The notes under the pieces were generated by a model. The model saw only the letters and a program-made list of their open reading frames with translations. It was not told the origin of the DNA and made no database searches. Shown in pieces: positions 6,766-15,403 of a DNA stretch of 32,715 bases (positions are counted from its first letter, which is position 1; each line of letters opens with the position of its first letter). The stretch covers positions 1 through 32,715 of the forward strand of contig JAJRQC010000119.1 of NCBI GenBank assembly GCA_024280455.1, written 5' to 3'. This stretch comes from Deltaproteobacteria bacterium. GTDB lineage: Bacteria; Desulfobacterota; Desulfobulbia; Desulfobulbales; Desulfobulbaceae. The translations under genes were made by a program, and so were the position numbers.

Positions 6766-8031
6766 ATGAAGGCGCCAAAAAACAGAAAGGTCTTTGTGGT
6801 TGGCTACGAGACAGCCACCGCCCTCGGCAACACCTTTGCCGAAACCTGGCAGGGGGCAGTTGACGGCCTGGCCGGTTTTCGCAGACTCACCCGATGCGAG
6901 ACCACGAGCCGCTCCAATGTGGTCGGTGAGATTCCCGACTGGGAACCGAATACCTTTTCCTATGTTACCCGAAAAGAGGCCTCACTCTGGAACGCGGCCT
7001 ATGTCTTCCTCACCATGGAGGTCTGTCGAAAGGCACTTGTCCACGCGGATCTTGAGATAAACGCGGACACCGGGCCGCGAACCGGCTGCCTGATCGGCTC
7101 AGCCTTAAACGGAACAGATGCCTACCGCATTGCCATGGACAGCTATGTCAACCAGGGGCCGTTTAAGGTCAGCCCCTATCTCCTGCCTAACGTCTGTGCC
7201 AACCTGCCGGCCGGCAAGGCCGGGATGCTGCTTGGCTTCACCGGCCCGATCTTCTCGCCCCAGGGGGCCTGCGCCTCGGGTAATCACGCCATTGCGATCG
7301 GGGCAAGGATGATCCGGGACGGAGACTGTGATTTTGTGCTGGCCGGAGGGGTTGAAACCTGCCTGGTGCCTGAAATCATCCAGGGTTTTGCCAACATGCT
7401 GGCCACCATCAAGGTCGGCCCCAAGGACCGGGCCGCAAATGATCCCACCCAGGCCTCGCGGCCCTTCAGCCTTGACCGCAAAGGCTTTGTGCTGGCGGAA
7501 GGTGCGGGGGTTGTGGTTCTTGCTGCAGAAGAGATGATACTGGCCCATGGCCTGAAAAAACGAGCTGAGATTGCCGGCATCGGCTGGAACTCGGACGCCC
7601 ATCATTTTACCCGGCCGAATTCAGAAACGGTTACCAGGGCCATGCTGGATGCCATTGACGACGCTGAGATTTCTCCAGCCGCCATCGGCGCGGTCAATGC
7701 CCACGGCACCTCAACTCCCAGGGGCGACAGTACCGAGGTTGAATGCCTACGTTCCATCTTCGGCAGCGGCCTTGAAAAAATTCCGATCTCGGCCAACAAG
7801 TCCCAGGTCGGCCACAGCCTGGGGGCATCGGCGGCCATTGAGGCGGCGCTTGCTATCGAGGCCATGCAACAGGGGATTGTTCTGCCCACGGTCAATCATA
7901 TCCCGGATCCCGCCTTCAGCGATCTGGATGTGGTGCCCAATATGGCCCGCACCCATGCCCATGAGTTTGTGCTCTCCAACTCATTTGGCTTTGGCGGCAC
8001 CAACTGCTGTATAGTCTTCCGAGGAGTGTAA
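6766..8031 (+). CDS. Beta-ketoacyl-ACP synthase, FabF type (second of two)
   Basis: This 421-residue paralogue of the preceding ketosynthase has a full catalytic set: Cys169 in QGACASGN, His313 in NAHGTSTPRGD, Lys345 and His350 in NKSQVGHSLGAS, and the C-terminal NSFGFGGTN loop. The nucleophile motif differs from its neighbour (ACASG against ACATG), and N-terminal identity by eye is modest, so this is an old divergence and not a recent duplication. The start is ATG at 6766, 13 bases after the first ketosynthase; the thioesterase gene follows 12 bases after its stop. The tight spacing argues for one transcript. The pair may form a heterodimer, as reported for aryl-polyene ketosynthases, but both could act independently on different chain lengths. 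Confidence 0.93.
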   Translation: MKAPKNRKVFVVGYETATALGNTFAETWQGAVDGLAGFRRLTRCETTSRSNVVGEIPDWEPNTFSYVTRKEASLWNAAYVFLTMEVCRKALVHADLEINADTGPRTGCLIGSALNGTDAYRIAMDSYVNQGPFKVSPYLLPNVCANLPAGKAGMLLGFTGPIFSPQGACASGNHAIAIGARMIRDGDCDFVLAGGVETCLVPEIIQGFANMLATIKVGPKDRAANDPTQASRPFSLDRKGFVLAEGAGVVVLAAEEMILAHGLKKRAEIAGIGWNSDAHHFTRPNSETVTRAMLDAIDDAEISPAAIGAVNAHGTSTPRGDSTEVECLRSIFGSGLEKIPISANKSQVGHSLGASAAIEAALAIEAMQQGIVLPTVNHIPDPAFSDLDVVPNMARTHAHEFVLSNSFGFGGTNCCIVFRGV

Positions 8032-8042
8032 AAAATAAAAAG

Positions 8043-8522
8043 ATGCGACCCAAACCCTTTATTCCCGAACTTCTGGATATCCCCTCCCATGTCAGGGACA
8101 AGAACAGCGATCTGGTCTGGCATCGTTGCGAGCTGCGGACCCTGTACGTGGACACCGACCGGTCCCAGGTGGTCTACCATGCCAACTATCTGAAATATTT
8201 TGAGTTCGGCCGGGCATCGCTGATGCGGGAGGCCTCCTACCCTTACAAAAAAATCGAGGAAAGCGGATTCATCTACCCCATCATCAAGACCGAGCTCAAC
8301 TATTACACCCCGCTCTTCTACGATGACCTGATGTACATCCATACCCGGCCCGCCAAGATTGAAATGGTCAAGCTGCAATTTGACTATTTGATCACCCGGG
8401 CCGACAACGGTGAGATTGTCTGCACCGGCTTTACCCGGCATTGCGCGGTCAACACAAAAGGCATCCCGGTGGAAATTGATAAAAAAACCATCCGGCTCTG
8501 GCAGGAATTTCCCCATTCATGA
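8043..8522 (+). CDS. Acyl-CoA/acyl-ACP thioesterase, YbgC / 4-hydroxybenzoyl-CoA type
   Basis: This 159-residue single hotdog-fold thioesterase would release or edit acyl chains from ACP or CoA in the cytoplasm. The signature YVDTDRSQVVYHANYLKYFE is at residues 35-54, with Asp39 as the probable catalytic acid by analogy with the YbgC/4HBT group. Length is slightly above the usual 130-145 because of an N-terminal extension of about 25 residues. It lies between the second ketosynthase and a PKS-type dehydratase, with gaps of 12 and 22 bases, so it is probably co-transcribed. A thioesterase of this family also sits in aryl-polyene clusters. Here it probably acts on the cluster's own acyl-ACP intermediates. 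Confidence 0.88.
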   Translation: MRPKPFIPELLDIPSHVRDKNSDLVWHRCELRTLYVDTDRSQVVYHANYLKYFEFGRASLMREASYPYKKIEESGFIYPIIKTELNYYTPLFYDDLMYIHTRPAKIEMVKLQFDYLITRADNGEIVCTGFTRHCAVNTKGIPVEIDKKTIRLWQEFPHS

Positions 8523-8544
8523 CCACTGTTCCTGTTCCCATTAA

Positions 8545-9330
8545 ATGACCCAAATAGATATTCCCATCCAACCCTGGTTCAAGGATCACCGCTTTAACGG
8601 CAGAATTGTCCTGCCGGCGGTGGAGACCCTGCTTCTGCTCGCAGCCGAGGTCCATAAAAAGTACCCGGAAATTGATGTCCAGGTTATGGAAGATGCCCGA
8701 TTTCTCCGCTTCCTTGAGATCCCCCAGGACAGTACATCACTTGAGGTCCTGGTTAACTGCAGCCGGATGAAGGATGGCTCGATACAGGCCAGGCTCCTCA
8801 GCCGGGTCCAATTCAAGGCCATGGCCAGAATCCTTGAACACGGTGAAGTTCGCTTCCCCGCCATACAAAAAAATTGCTCGGATTCCGTTATTCATCTTGA
8901 ACCTCTTGAAGAACCGGTGACAAAAATCGACGCGAACAGGATTTATCGGGAATTGGTGCCCTTTGGCCCGGCCTATCACACCCTGCAGGAGATCCTGTTC
9001 CTCTCTGCCCAAGGTGCATCCGGCACGTTGAAGGCCCCCGCCCTGCCTGAAACCGGCATCATGGAGCAACTCGGCTCTCCTTTCCCCTTGGATGGAGTTC
9101 TGCACGCGGCCTGTGTTCATGGTCAGCAATTTGTAGACTTTATTCCTTTTCCGGTGGGCTTTAAACGCCGGGTTATCAGGAACCCCACCCGGCCGGGGAG
9201 AGAGTATCTCGCCAGAGTCGTGCCGGTTTCCACGGCAGATGACCATCTGGTCTATGACTTGGGGATTCTTGACAAAGACAAAAAGGTGTGTGAAACCGTT
9301 ACCGGAGTACGGATGCGAAAGGTGGAGTAA
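8545..9330 (+). CDS. PKS-type dehydratase (double-hotdog, PS-DH family)
   Basis: This 261-residue protein resembles the stand-alone polyketide synthase dehydratase domain, which removes water from a 3-hydroxyacyl-ACP to give a trans-2-enoyl chain. The first hotdog begins with WFKDHRFNGRIVLPAVETL, where His14 and the G-x-x-V-x-P sequence match the catalytic-histidine motif. The second hotdog contains PLDGVLHAACVHGQ near residue 180, where the aspartate and the HxxxQ-like segment match the usual second catalytic region. The ATG at 8545 follows the thioesterase stop by 22 bases. It is the last gene of the uninterrupted run from the FabZ-ACP. Given the altered FabZ-like domain upstream, this may be the main dehydratase of the pathway. 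Family assignment is good and substrate unknown. Confidence 0.85.
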   Translation: MTQIDIPIQPWFKDHRFNGRIVLPAVETLLLLAAEVHKKYPEIDVQVMEDARFLRFLEIPQDSTSLEVLVNCSRMKDGSIQARLLSRVQFKAMARILEHGEVRFPAIQKNCSDSVIHLEPLEEPVTKIDANRIYRELVPFGPAYHTLQEILFLSAQGASGTLKAPALPETGIMEQLGSPFPLDGVLHAACVHGQQFVDFIPFPVGFKRRVIRNPTRPGREYLARVVPVSTADDHLVYDLGILDKDKKVCETVTGVRMRKVE

Positions 9331-9377
9331 AAAATTAAGAATTAGAAAGGTTATAACTCCTTGTAATTCCGTGCAGT

Positions 9378-9400
9378 GCAAATGGCGTTTTTGCCTTTTT
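9378..9400 (+). terminator. Weak candidate intrinsic terminator after the dehydratase gene
   Basis: A short stem GCAAA/TTTGC (9378-9382 and 9390-9394) is followed by CTTTTT. It lies 48 bases past the dehydratase stop, where + strand coding pauses for a minus-strand gene. The stem is only five base pairs, so it may not terminate efficiently. Confidence 0.3.
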
Positions 9401-9409
9401 ACGAGTCCA

Positions 9410-9772
9410 TCAATTGTTGGATTTTGCCCAAATGAGCAGTTTTTCCATAGAAACCCTGGTCAGCCAGCGCAGAAAAACCATGGAATAAATCGCACCGGAA
9501 AGATACATTCCGAGCATGAAGATCAGATGCGAAAGCCCATAGATCAAGGGCCCGCCAACGCCTGCAATCCAGGGATTATGCAGTCTGACCGACAGGACAC
9601 CAAGAGCTCCGACAGCCGGCCAACCGATAACAAAGCTGAAGCCTATACAAAAAATACCGGCAAGGACAAGAACTGTGGGTTTGTCTTTAAATGCAGACAG
9701 ATCGGCCTGTTCGTCAATAGCTGAACGAACGAAACAGGTATCAGCAATTTTTAAAATACTCTGCCTGATCAT
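9410..9772 (-). CDS. Small integral membrane protein of unknown function
   Basis: This roughly 120-residue protein is on the strand opposite the rest of the cluster. From the ATG at 9772 it has a polar N-terminus and then two to three hydrophobic segments: about residues 31-56, 68-85 and 84-105, ending in a basic tail. An upstream ATG at 9829 would add 19 residues that look less natural. I do not recognise a family. The hydrophobic pattern and balanced composition make it more credible than a chance frame, and the + strand here has nothing competing. Its position between the dehydratase and glycosyltransferase suggests a membrane role linked to the cluster, or an inserted gene that splits it. 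Confidence 0.55.
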   Translation of the reverse strand: MIRQSILKIADTCFVRSAIDEQADLSAFKDKPTVLVLAGIFCIGFSFVIGWPAVGALGVLSVRLHNPWIAGVGGPLIYGLSHLIFMLGMYLSGAIYSMVFLRWLTRVSMEKLLIWAKSNN

Positions 9773-9862
9773 CTGAACTGTACTGCAGTATAAAAAAGAA
9801 TGGGAACCATACGGATAGAATAACCACATCAGGATTTTGAATCAACACCTAACAAAAGCAGC

Positions 9863-10591
9863 GTGAACAGACCCGACCAACAACTGTGCAGGGCCTGGTC
9901 CTTTTTCGACAGGATATACTGCATATCAATTGACCAGCGCCGTGACCGGCGGGAAAAGGTACGAATTCAATTCACCGATGTCGGCCTGCTCGACCGGGTC
10001 GAGTTTGTTATTGTTGCCAAACACCCTGAAAACAGGGCACAGGGAATCTTTGAGTCGCATCTGCATTGCCTGCGCAAGGGACTGGAGGCGGGAGCAGACC
10101 ACATTCTCATATTTGAAGATGATGTTTTTTTTCAAAAATTTTCTCCAACCCGGCTGCATGAGGCCTGCGCAGCACTTGAAAATTCAACCAACTGGGGTGC
10201 ACTGTTCCTGGGCTGTATCACAGGGGGCAGTAAAAAAACAGAACACAAATCCCTGGTTCAGGTAGAATACCGCTGTCTGGCCCATGGATATGCCTTGAAC
10301 CGGTCCTTTGCACAGCATATTGTCCGGGAAAAATGGAGCGGAATCCCCTTTGATGAACTGCTGCGCCGCAGACAGAAAAGCTTCTATGCCCTTTACCCCA
10401 TGTGCGCCTTTCAGGGACGGGGCGGGACCGACAACCAGACCGTAGCCATTGACCGAATGCGGCGTTTTTTCGGAGGCCTGCCGTTTATCCAGAGAGCAAA
10501 CGAGTTCTATCAGAACCACAAAAAGGTACTGCTCAGCATCAACCTGATCCTCCTCCTTGGCCTTGCCTGCCTGGTTTTCAGTTTATGGTAG
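9863..10591 (+). CDS. Glycosyltransferase family 25 (LPS-biosynthesis type)
   Basis: This 242-residue protein has the family 25 pattern: an N-terminal strand FDRIYCISIDQRRDRREKV (about residues 15-33), then ESHLHCLRKGL and the acidic metal/nucleotide-sugar motif ILIFEDDV (Glu85-Asp86-Asp87). Family members transfer galactose or other sugars to lipo-oligosaccharide or related acceptors. A C-terminal hydrophobic helix (about residues 222-241) probably anchors it to the inner membrane, which is not universal in the family. The start is a GTG at 9863. The exporter gene follows 9 bases after its stop, so the two are probably coupled. It may glycosylate the lipid product of the cluster, though ordinary LPS decoration cannot be excluded. 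Confidence 0.82.
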   Translation: MNRPDQQLCRAWSFFDRIYCISIDQRRDRREKVRIQFTDVGLLDRVEFVIVAKHPENRAQGIFESHLHCLRKGLEAGADHILIFEDDVFFQKFSPTRLHEACAALENSTNWGALFLGCITGGSKKTEHKSLVQVEYRCLAHGYALNRSFAQHIVREKWSGIPFDELLRRRQKSFYALYPMCAFQGRGGTDNQTVAIDRMRRFFGGLPFIQRANEFYQNHKKVLLSINLILLLGLACLVFSLW

Positions 10592-10600
10592 TATGAAAAA

Positions 10601-13600
10601 ATGATTAACTATCGCCTCCTCTCCATAGTCGCATTGCTAGTCTGCGTCAGCACGGCCCTGGGTCTGTACCGGCTTGACATTGATACCGACCTGGTTCGCT
10701 CCCTGCCGTCCGGGGAAAAGGTCATCCAGGACGGCCTTGATATCTTTGAGCACCACCCCATTCACGATCAGATTGCCGTCGATATCATGATAGATGCCGA
10801 TGATCCGGACATTCTGGTGGAATGCGGTGCATTGCTTGAGGAAAAAATGGAACAAAGCGGGCTGTTCGCCCAGGTCGGAATCGACGGGATCGGCGACCTG
10901 ATCCCGGAACTGGCCCTGTATGCAGCTGAAAACCTACCCGTTCTGCTTTCCCAGCAAGACCTGAAAACCATTATCCCGCGACTTGAAAAAGGTGAGATTC
11001 AAAAACGGCTCCGGAGCATGTACACCCAGCTAGGTGGTATGGAGGGAATCGGTCAGGCACGGTTTATAGGCCTGGATCCCCTGGGCTTAAAGGATCTGGT
11101 TCTTGCCAAAATGGCCCAGCTGGCCCCGACCCTGAACTCCAGATTCTACAAGGGCAGCCTGCTCTCCGGAGACGGCCGTCATCTCCTGGTTACGGCTCGG
11201 CCGCTGAAAAGCGGCACGGATACAGCCTCCGCCCGAGAAATTGCACAACTGATTACAGCAGCCGGAGACCAACTTGCAAAAAAATTCAAAGCCCGGGGCC
11301 TGCGGATAACCCTGACCCCGGTGGGGGCCTATCGGGCAGCACTGGATAATGAACAGATCATCCGTCATGATGTGCAGCTTGCCCTGGTACTGGCAACGGT
11401 CGGTATCGGCCTGCTGCTCCTCTTTTCCTTTTCCAGGCCCCTGATCGGTCTCTTGTCGCTGGTACCGGCCCTGGCCGGAACCTCTGCCGCACTTTTCGTC
11501 TACTCCCTGTTTCACTCCTCCATTTCAATCATGGTACTCGGCTTTGGCGGGGCGATTATATCGATTACCGTAGATCACGGCATTGCCTACCTCCTGTTTC
11601 TTGACCGACCCCATGAAACCAAAGGGAAAGAAGCCTCAATTGAAGTTCGTGCTATCGGCATCATGGCCGTGATTACCACGATCGGCGCCTTTCTGATCCT
11701 CGGTTTCAGCGGATTCCCCATCTTCACCGAGCTCGGCCGGTTCACCGCCCTGGGTATTCTGTTTTCCTTTCTCTTTGTCCATTCGGTTTTCCCGCATATT
11801 TTCCCCACCATGCCGCCGGGCAGCAAGCGGGCCCTGCCGCTGCGTCGCCTTGTCGACAGACTCTACAGCACCGGAACACCCGGAGCCCTGGCAGCTGCCC
11901 TGCTGGCGCTGGGTCTGCTCTTTTTTGCCACCCCGGTCTTTCATGTCAGCTTAAGCAGCATGAACACGGTGAGTGAAGCAACCCGGAACGCGGACACATT
12001 GTTTACCAATGTCTGGGGAAATATCGGCAATCGAATATTTATTATGAATTCCGGCAGCTCTATTGCCGAACTCCAGCAAAAAAACGACCGGATTCTTGAA
12101 AAAGTTGAACAGGATATAAGCAAGAAAGTCCTGCAGGCAGGTTTTGTCCCGTCGATGCTCTTCCCGGGACCTGCACGAAAAACGGAAAACCTGGCTGCAT
12201 GGCAGGCCTTCTGGAACCAGCAGAGAAAAAAAGAAGTACAGGAGACCTTGAGTACAGCCGGAATGGAACTTGGTTTTACTCCGGATGCCTTTGCCGATTT
12301 CTTCTCGCTGCTTGCATCAAAACCCGACTCCTGGAACACAAAAATCCCTTACAAAGATTACCAGTTACTGGGCATCTCCAAGAACGAAACAAAACCAGGG
12401 CTGATCCAGTTCATCACCCTGATGCCGGGGAAGAACTATCAGGCCGACGTTTTCTTTGATCGCTACAGCAAGGACGGAAAAATCTTTGATGGTAGTTATT
12501 TCTCGGAACAGCTGGCCAACATCTTGTTTTCAACCTTTACCAACATGCTGCTGATCATCGGTGGCGGACTGGCCCTGCTGCTTTTTTTCTTTTATCTCAA
12601 CCTGCCGCTCACGCTTCTGACCCTGACCCCGGTGATCTTTGCCTATATCTGCACCCTGGGCACCCTGAAGCTGATGGGTCATCCGCTCGACATTCCCGCC
12701 CTCATGCTCTCTATTATCATCCTCGGCATGGGAATCGACTATTCCATATTTTGTGTAAGAGCTCATCAGCGATACCGGGATATTGCACACCCCTCTTATA
12801 CTCTGGTGCGCAGCAGCGTATTTCTGGCCGGGTCTTCCACCCTGATCGGCTTCGGCGTGCTCTGTTTTGCCGACCACTCCCTGCTGCGCAGCATTGGAGT
12901 GACCTCATTTCTCGGGATCGGCTATTCCCTGCTCGGTACCTTTCTGCTGCTGCCGCCCCTGCTCAATCACTACTTTTCGGACCACAACCGAAAAAAGAAT
13001 GCTGAAAGGCCGCAGGATATACAGCAGCGTGTCCGGGACCGCTTTCGCCTGCTGGAAACCTATCCCCGGATGTTTGCCCGCTTCAAACTGCAGTTTGACC
13101 CCATGTTTGCCGATCTGCCAATGGTACTGGGTCACATACGGAAAGAGAAGGTACGCACCATTATTGATATCGGCTGCGGCTATGGCGTACCCGCCTGCTG
13201 GTGCCTTGAATATTTTGAAAATGCAAAACTATTCGGCATTGATCCCGACCCGGAGCGGGTCCGGGTGGCCTCGCTGGTCACCGGGGAGCGGGGCACCATT
13301 GTCCGGGGCCGGGCTCCTGAAATGCCCCCTGTTCCTCAACCGGCCGAGGTGGTCCTGCTGCTGGACATGCTGCACTATCTCGACGACACAACGGTTGCTG
13401 CCGTTTTTTCAGGCAGCCTTCAGGCCCTTGCTCCGGGAGGCATTCTGGTGCTGCGAGTTGTACTTAATCCTGCGGGAAAACCGTCATGGTCCTGGCGGCT
13501 TGAGGACACGCGAATACGACTCTCCGGACACAGGGCCGGGTATCGCAGCGCTGATGAAATGGCAGTTCTCATGCAGGAGGCAGGGTTTACAGTTCAGATT

Positions 13601-13684
13601 AATGAAGTGACCAAGGCCAATCCGGAACTCATCTGGATGGTCGGCCGAGCCGACAGCAGAGTGAAAGCCAGTGGAAAGAAATAA
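10601..13684 (+). CDS. MMPL/RND-family exporter fused to a C-terminal SAM methyltransferase
   Basis: This 1027-residue two-part protein begins with an RND/MMPL transporter of about 800 residues. It has TM1 at about 4-23, a periplasmic domain to 255, a helix bundle at about 258-400, TM7 near 430, a second periplasmic domain, and a second bundle at about 640-800. Charged residues expected in the bundles are visible: VDHG near 325 and GMGIDYSIF near 710. From about 845 a Rossmann methyltransferase follows, with motif I IDIGCGYG near 853, an acidic FGIDPDPERV strand and LLLDMLHYL. MMPL exporters and methyltransferases are neighbouring separate genes in aryl-polyene loci, so fusion is notable. The start is ATG at 10601. 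The stop overlaps the next gene by 14 bases. A role in flipping or exporting the finished lipid, with methylation at the cytoplasmic face, is inferred. Confidence 0.88.
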   Translation: MINYRLLSIVALLVCVSTALGLYRLDIDTDLVRSLPSGEKVIQDGLDIFEHHPIHDQIAVDIMIDADDPDILVECGALLEEKMEQSGLFAQVGIDGIGDLIPELALYAAENLPVLLSQQDLKTIIPRLEKGEIQKRLRSMYTQLGGMEGIGQARFIGLDPLGLKDLVLAKMAQLAPTLNSRFYKGSLLSGDGRHLLVTARPLKSGTDTASAREIAQLITAAGDQLAKKFKARGLRITLTPVGAYRAALDNEQIIRHDVQLALVLATVGIGLLLLFSFSRPLIGLLSLVPALAGTSAALFVYSLFHSSISIMVLGFGGAIISITVDHGIAYLLFLDRPHETKGKEASIEVRAIGIMAVITTIGAFLILGFSGFPIFTELGRFTALGILFSFLFVHSVFPHIFPTMPPGSKRALPLRRLVDRLYSTGTPGALAAALLALGLLFFATPVFHVSLSSMNTVSEATRNADTLFTNVWGNIGNRIFIMNSGSSIAELQQKNDRILEKVEQDISKKVLQAGFVPSMLFPGPARKTENLAAWQAFWNQQRKKEVQETLSTAGMELGFTPDAFADFFSLLASKPDSWNTKIPYKDYQLLGISKNETKPGLIQFITLMPGKNYQADVFFDRYSKDGKIFDGSYFSEQLANILFSTFTNMLLIIGGGLALLLFFFYLNLPLTLLTLTPVIFAYICTLGTLKLMGHPLDIPALMLSIIILGMGIDYSIFCVRAHQRYRDIAHPSYTLVRSSVFLAGSSTLIGFGVLCFADHSLLRSIGVTSFLGIGYSLLGTFLLLPPLLNHYFSDHNRKKNAERPQDIQQRVRDRFRLLETYPRMFARFKLQFDPMFADLPMVLGHIRKEKVRTIIDIGCGYGVPACWCLEYFENAKLFGIDPDPERVRVASLVTGERGTIVRGRAPEMPPVPQPAEVVLLLDMLHYLDDTTVAAVFSGSLQALAPGGILVLRVVLNPAGKPSWSWRLEDTRIRLSGHRAGYRSADEMAVLMQEAGFTVQINEVTKANPELIWMVGRADSRVKASGKK

Positions 13685-14486
13685 AAATAATAAAAATAAT
13701 AAAAAAACCTCTCCTGGAGAAAAAATCGGGGCGGCATCTTTGGTACTCGGCACGTTGTTGCTCTTGTTCCATCCGTCCCTGGCTATGCTTCCATTTGGTC
13801 TGTTCCTGCTCCTCTGCCTGATCATGCCCTTTCTGCCCTGTGCCGGCTTCTTTCTGCCGATCATCTGCCGGGGCAAGGCCGGAATACAAGATATTGCCCT
13901 CACCTTTGATGACGGTCCCTCGCCCGAATCCACGCCGATCCTGCTTGATCTTCTTGCCGGACACGGGCTGCAGGGCACCTTTTTTGTTATCGGAGAAAAG
14001 GCTTGTGCCCACCCGGAATTAATCAAAAACATTCTGCTACAGGGACACACTATCGGCAATCACTCCTTGCGGCACGACCCGCTGCTCATGCTCCGCCGTG
14101 CCGGGACCCTGCAGGCGGACATTCATAACACGCAAAAAATCCTGCAGGAATTCGGAATACAGCCGCTTATCTTCCGGCCACCTGCCGGAATAACCAATCC
14201 TCATCTTAAAAAAGTCCTTACCCGCGAAGGATTGACGGCGGTAAATTACAGCTGCAGAGCCTTTGACCGGGGCAACAGAAATATCAACAACCTGGCCGAA
14301 AAAATCCTTACCCGCCTGCAACCGGGCGATATCATCATGCTCCACGACCTGCCGCCCCACCAAAGGAATCTGATTGATGACTGGCAGCTGGAGCTGGATC
14401 ACCTTTTCGGCGAGTTGAAAAGGAACTATACTCTCTCGAAACTGGAAGATATTCTTCAACGGCCGGTCATGACCCCGACCCGATGA
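13671..14486 (+). CDS. Polysaccharide deacetylase (NodB homology domain), membrane anchored
   Basis: This 271-residue protein has two hydrophobic segments (about residues 18-36 and 41-66) and then a carbohydrate esterase 4 domain. Motif 1 is TFDDGPSP (Asp80, Asp81), motif 2 is HSLRHD (His131, His135, metal ligands), motif 3 is RPPAG near 169 and motif 5 is LHDLPPH near 231. Such enzymes remove acetyl groups from N-acetylated sugars. The GTG start at 13671 overlaps the exporter-methyltransferase by 14 bases, implying coupling. The first codons run through an A-rich AAT/AAA repeat giving an asparagine/lysine-rich tail. Paired with the glycosyltransferase upstream, it could deacetylate an amino-sugar head group of the cluster's lipid. 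Peptidoglycan or capsule substrates remain possible. Confidence 0.88.
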   Translation: MERNKNNKNNKKTSPGEKIGAASLVLGTLLLLFHPSLAMLPFGLFLLLCLIMPFLPCAGFFLPIICRGKAGIQDIALTFDDGPSPESTPILLDLLAGHGLQGTFFVIGEKACAHPELIKNILLQGHTIGNHSLRHDPLLMLRRAGTLQADIHNTQKILQEFGIQPLIFRPPAGITNPHLKKVLTREGLTAVNYSCRAFDRGNRNINNLAEKILTRLQPGDIIMLHDLPPHQRNLIDDWQLELDHLFGELKRNYTLSKLEDILQRPVMTPTR

Positions 14487-14569
14487 GCAAACATTGATAA
14501 TCCTTTAAAATTAGTGTAGATATTAAAAAAATATCTGATTACGTACAAAGCTCTGCCAAAAACTAATTT

Positions 14570-14692
14570 CTGGATCCCCGACAACAACACTCGAGGATGA
14601 CAAGATTTGCAACTCCGTGATATTCTTATCAACCGGAGAGCTGCCCATCACCGTCATTCCCGAATTCCCTTATCGGGAATTTTGTATTTTTT
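14570..14692 (+). terminator. Intrinsic terminator built from degenerate palindromic repeats
   Basis: After the deacetylase, a stem AATTCCC/GGGAATT (14663-14669 and 14675-14681, loop TTATC) is followed by TTGTATTTTTTAT, a good intrinsic terminator for the + strand. The flanking CATTCCCG and, earlier, CTGGATCCCC (14570-14579) with CGAGGATGAC (14592-14601) resemble decayed copies of a common bacterial CTGGATTCCCG...CGGGAATGAC palindromic repeat. The rest of the 265-base gap is AT-rich with no gene; a weak AGATATT/AATATCT hairpin lies at 14518-14536. Confidence 0.6.
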
Positions 14693-14751
14693 ATATTTAT
14701 ATCAGCAGAATACATGAATTGGCTGAACTTCATACGTAATCAGGGAAAAAC

Positions 14752-15168
14752 ATGGTCAAAATGCTCCTGAAAGCGACATGGATATGGCTCCTGATCGTTG
14801 TTGCAGCGATCTTAAATGGCCTCTTGCGGGAGAAAGTGCTTGTCTCATTGGTGGGTACAGAGGCGGCACTGCCGGCAAGCGGTGTGCTGCTGGCAATCCT
14901 GGTCTTTTTGATTGCGTTGATATCGATTCCGTTTTTGGGTCCTGCCGATACAAAGGCCTGTATCCGGATCGGGCTCTATTGGCTGGTGCTAACCCTGTCT
15001 TTTGAATTCCTGTTTGGCTATTGTATCGTGGGTAAACCATGGCGCGAAATAGTGCAGGTCTTCAATGTGCACAAAGGCGATCTTTTCATTGTCGTCCTTC
15101 TGGTAACAGGTTTTTCGCCCTGGCTCGCCGCAAAAACCAGGGGCATGCTGGACAATGAAGGAATCTAA
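14752..15168 (+). CDS. Four-helix integral membrane protein, conserved hypothetical
   Basis: This 138-residue protein has four predicted membrane helices (about residues 5-25, 44-62, 71-90 and 110-127). The ATG at 14752 follows CAGGGA at a good distance. A recognisable conserved stretch is KPWREIVQVFNVHKGDLF between helices 3 and 4. I have the impression of a widespread uncharacterised bacterial family but cannot name it. It is the first gene after a terminator, so it may start a new transcript that runs toward the PagL-like gene. No catalytic motif is visible. No function is assigned. Confidence 0.7.
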   Translation: MVKMLLKATWIWLLIVVAAILNGLLREKVLVSLVGTEAALPASGVLLAILVFLIALISIPFLGPADTKACIRIGLYWLVLTLSFEFLFGYCIVGKPWREIVQVFNVHKGDLFIVVLLVTGFSPWLAAKTRGMLDNEGI

Positions 15169-15191
15169 TCAACTCGTAAAAATGAAAATTG

Positions 15192-15383
15192 ATGCAAGTT
15201 GTTTCTTTGGTAATCAAGCTGGTCGACGCCGCAACCAAAAAAGTCGTACGCAACGAAAAAATGTCAAGCTGGAATAATGCCTGGGCCGCATCCTGGTCCT
15301 TTGGTTCATCCGACCACTCCCTTTTGGAAGACATGGGAAAAATCATGGCCAAGTACGTTGTTGACTCCATGCCCAAAAAATAA
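15192..15383 (+). pseudogene. Truncated CsgG/FlgO-like lipoprotein C-terminal fragment
   Basis: This 63-residue frame begins abruptly in what looks like a beta strand (VVSLVIKLVDAATKKVV) and ends MGKIMAKYVVDSMPKK. The pattern of an LVDAATK turn followed by a serine-rich loop and an amphipathic helix resembles the C-terminal half of CsgG/FlgO/LpoB-like periplasmic lipoproteins. No signal peptide, lipobox or ribosome binding site is present, so the N-terminal half seems to be missing. It sits 20 bases before the PagL-like gene. The family call is tentative; it could instead be a genuine small protein of unknown type. Confidence 0.4.
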
Positions 15384-15403
15384 CTTCGTTCTCAAGAGGC
15401 ACA

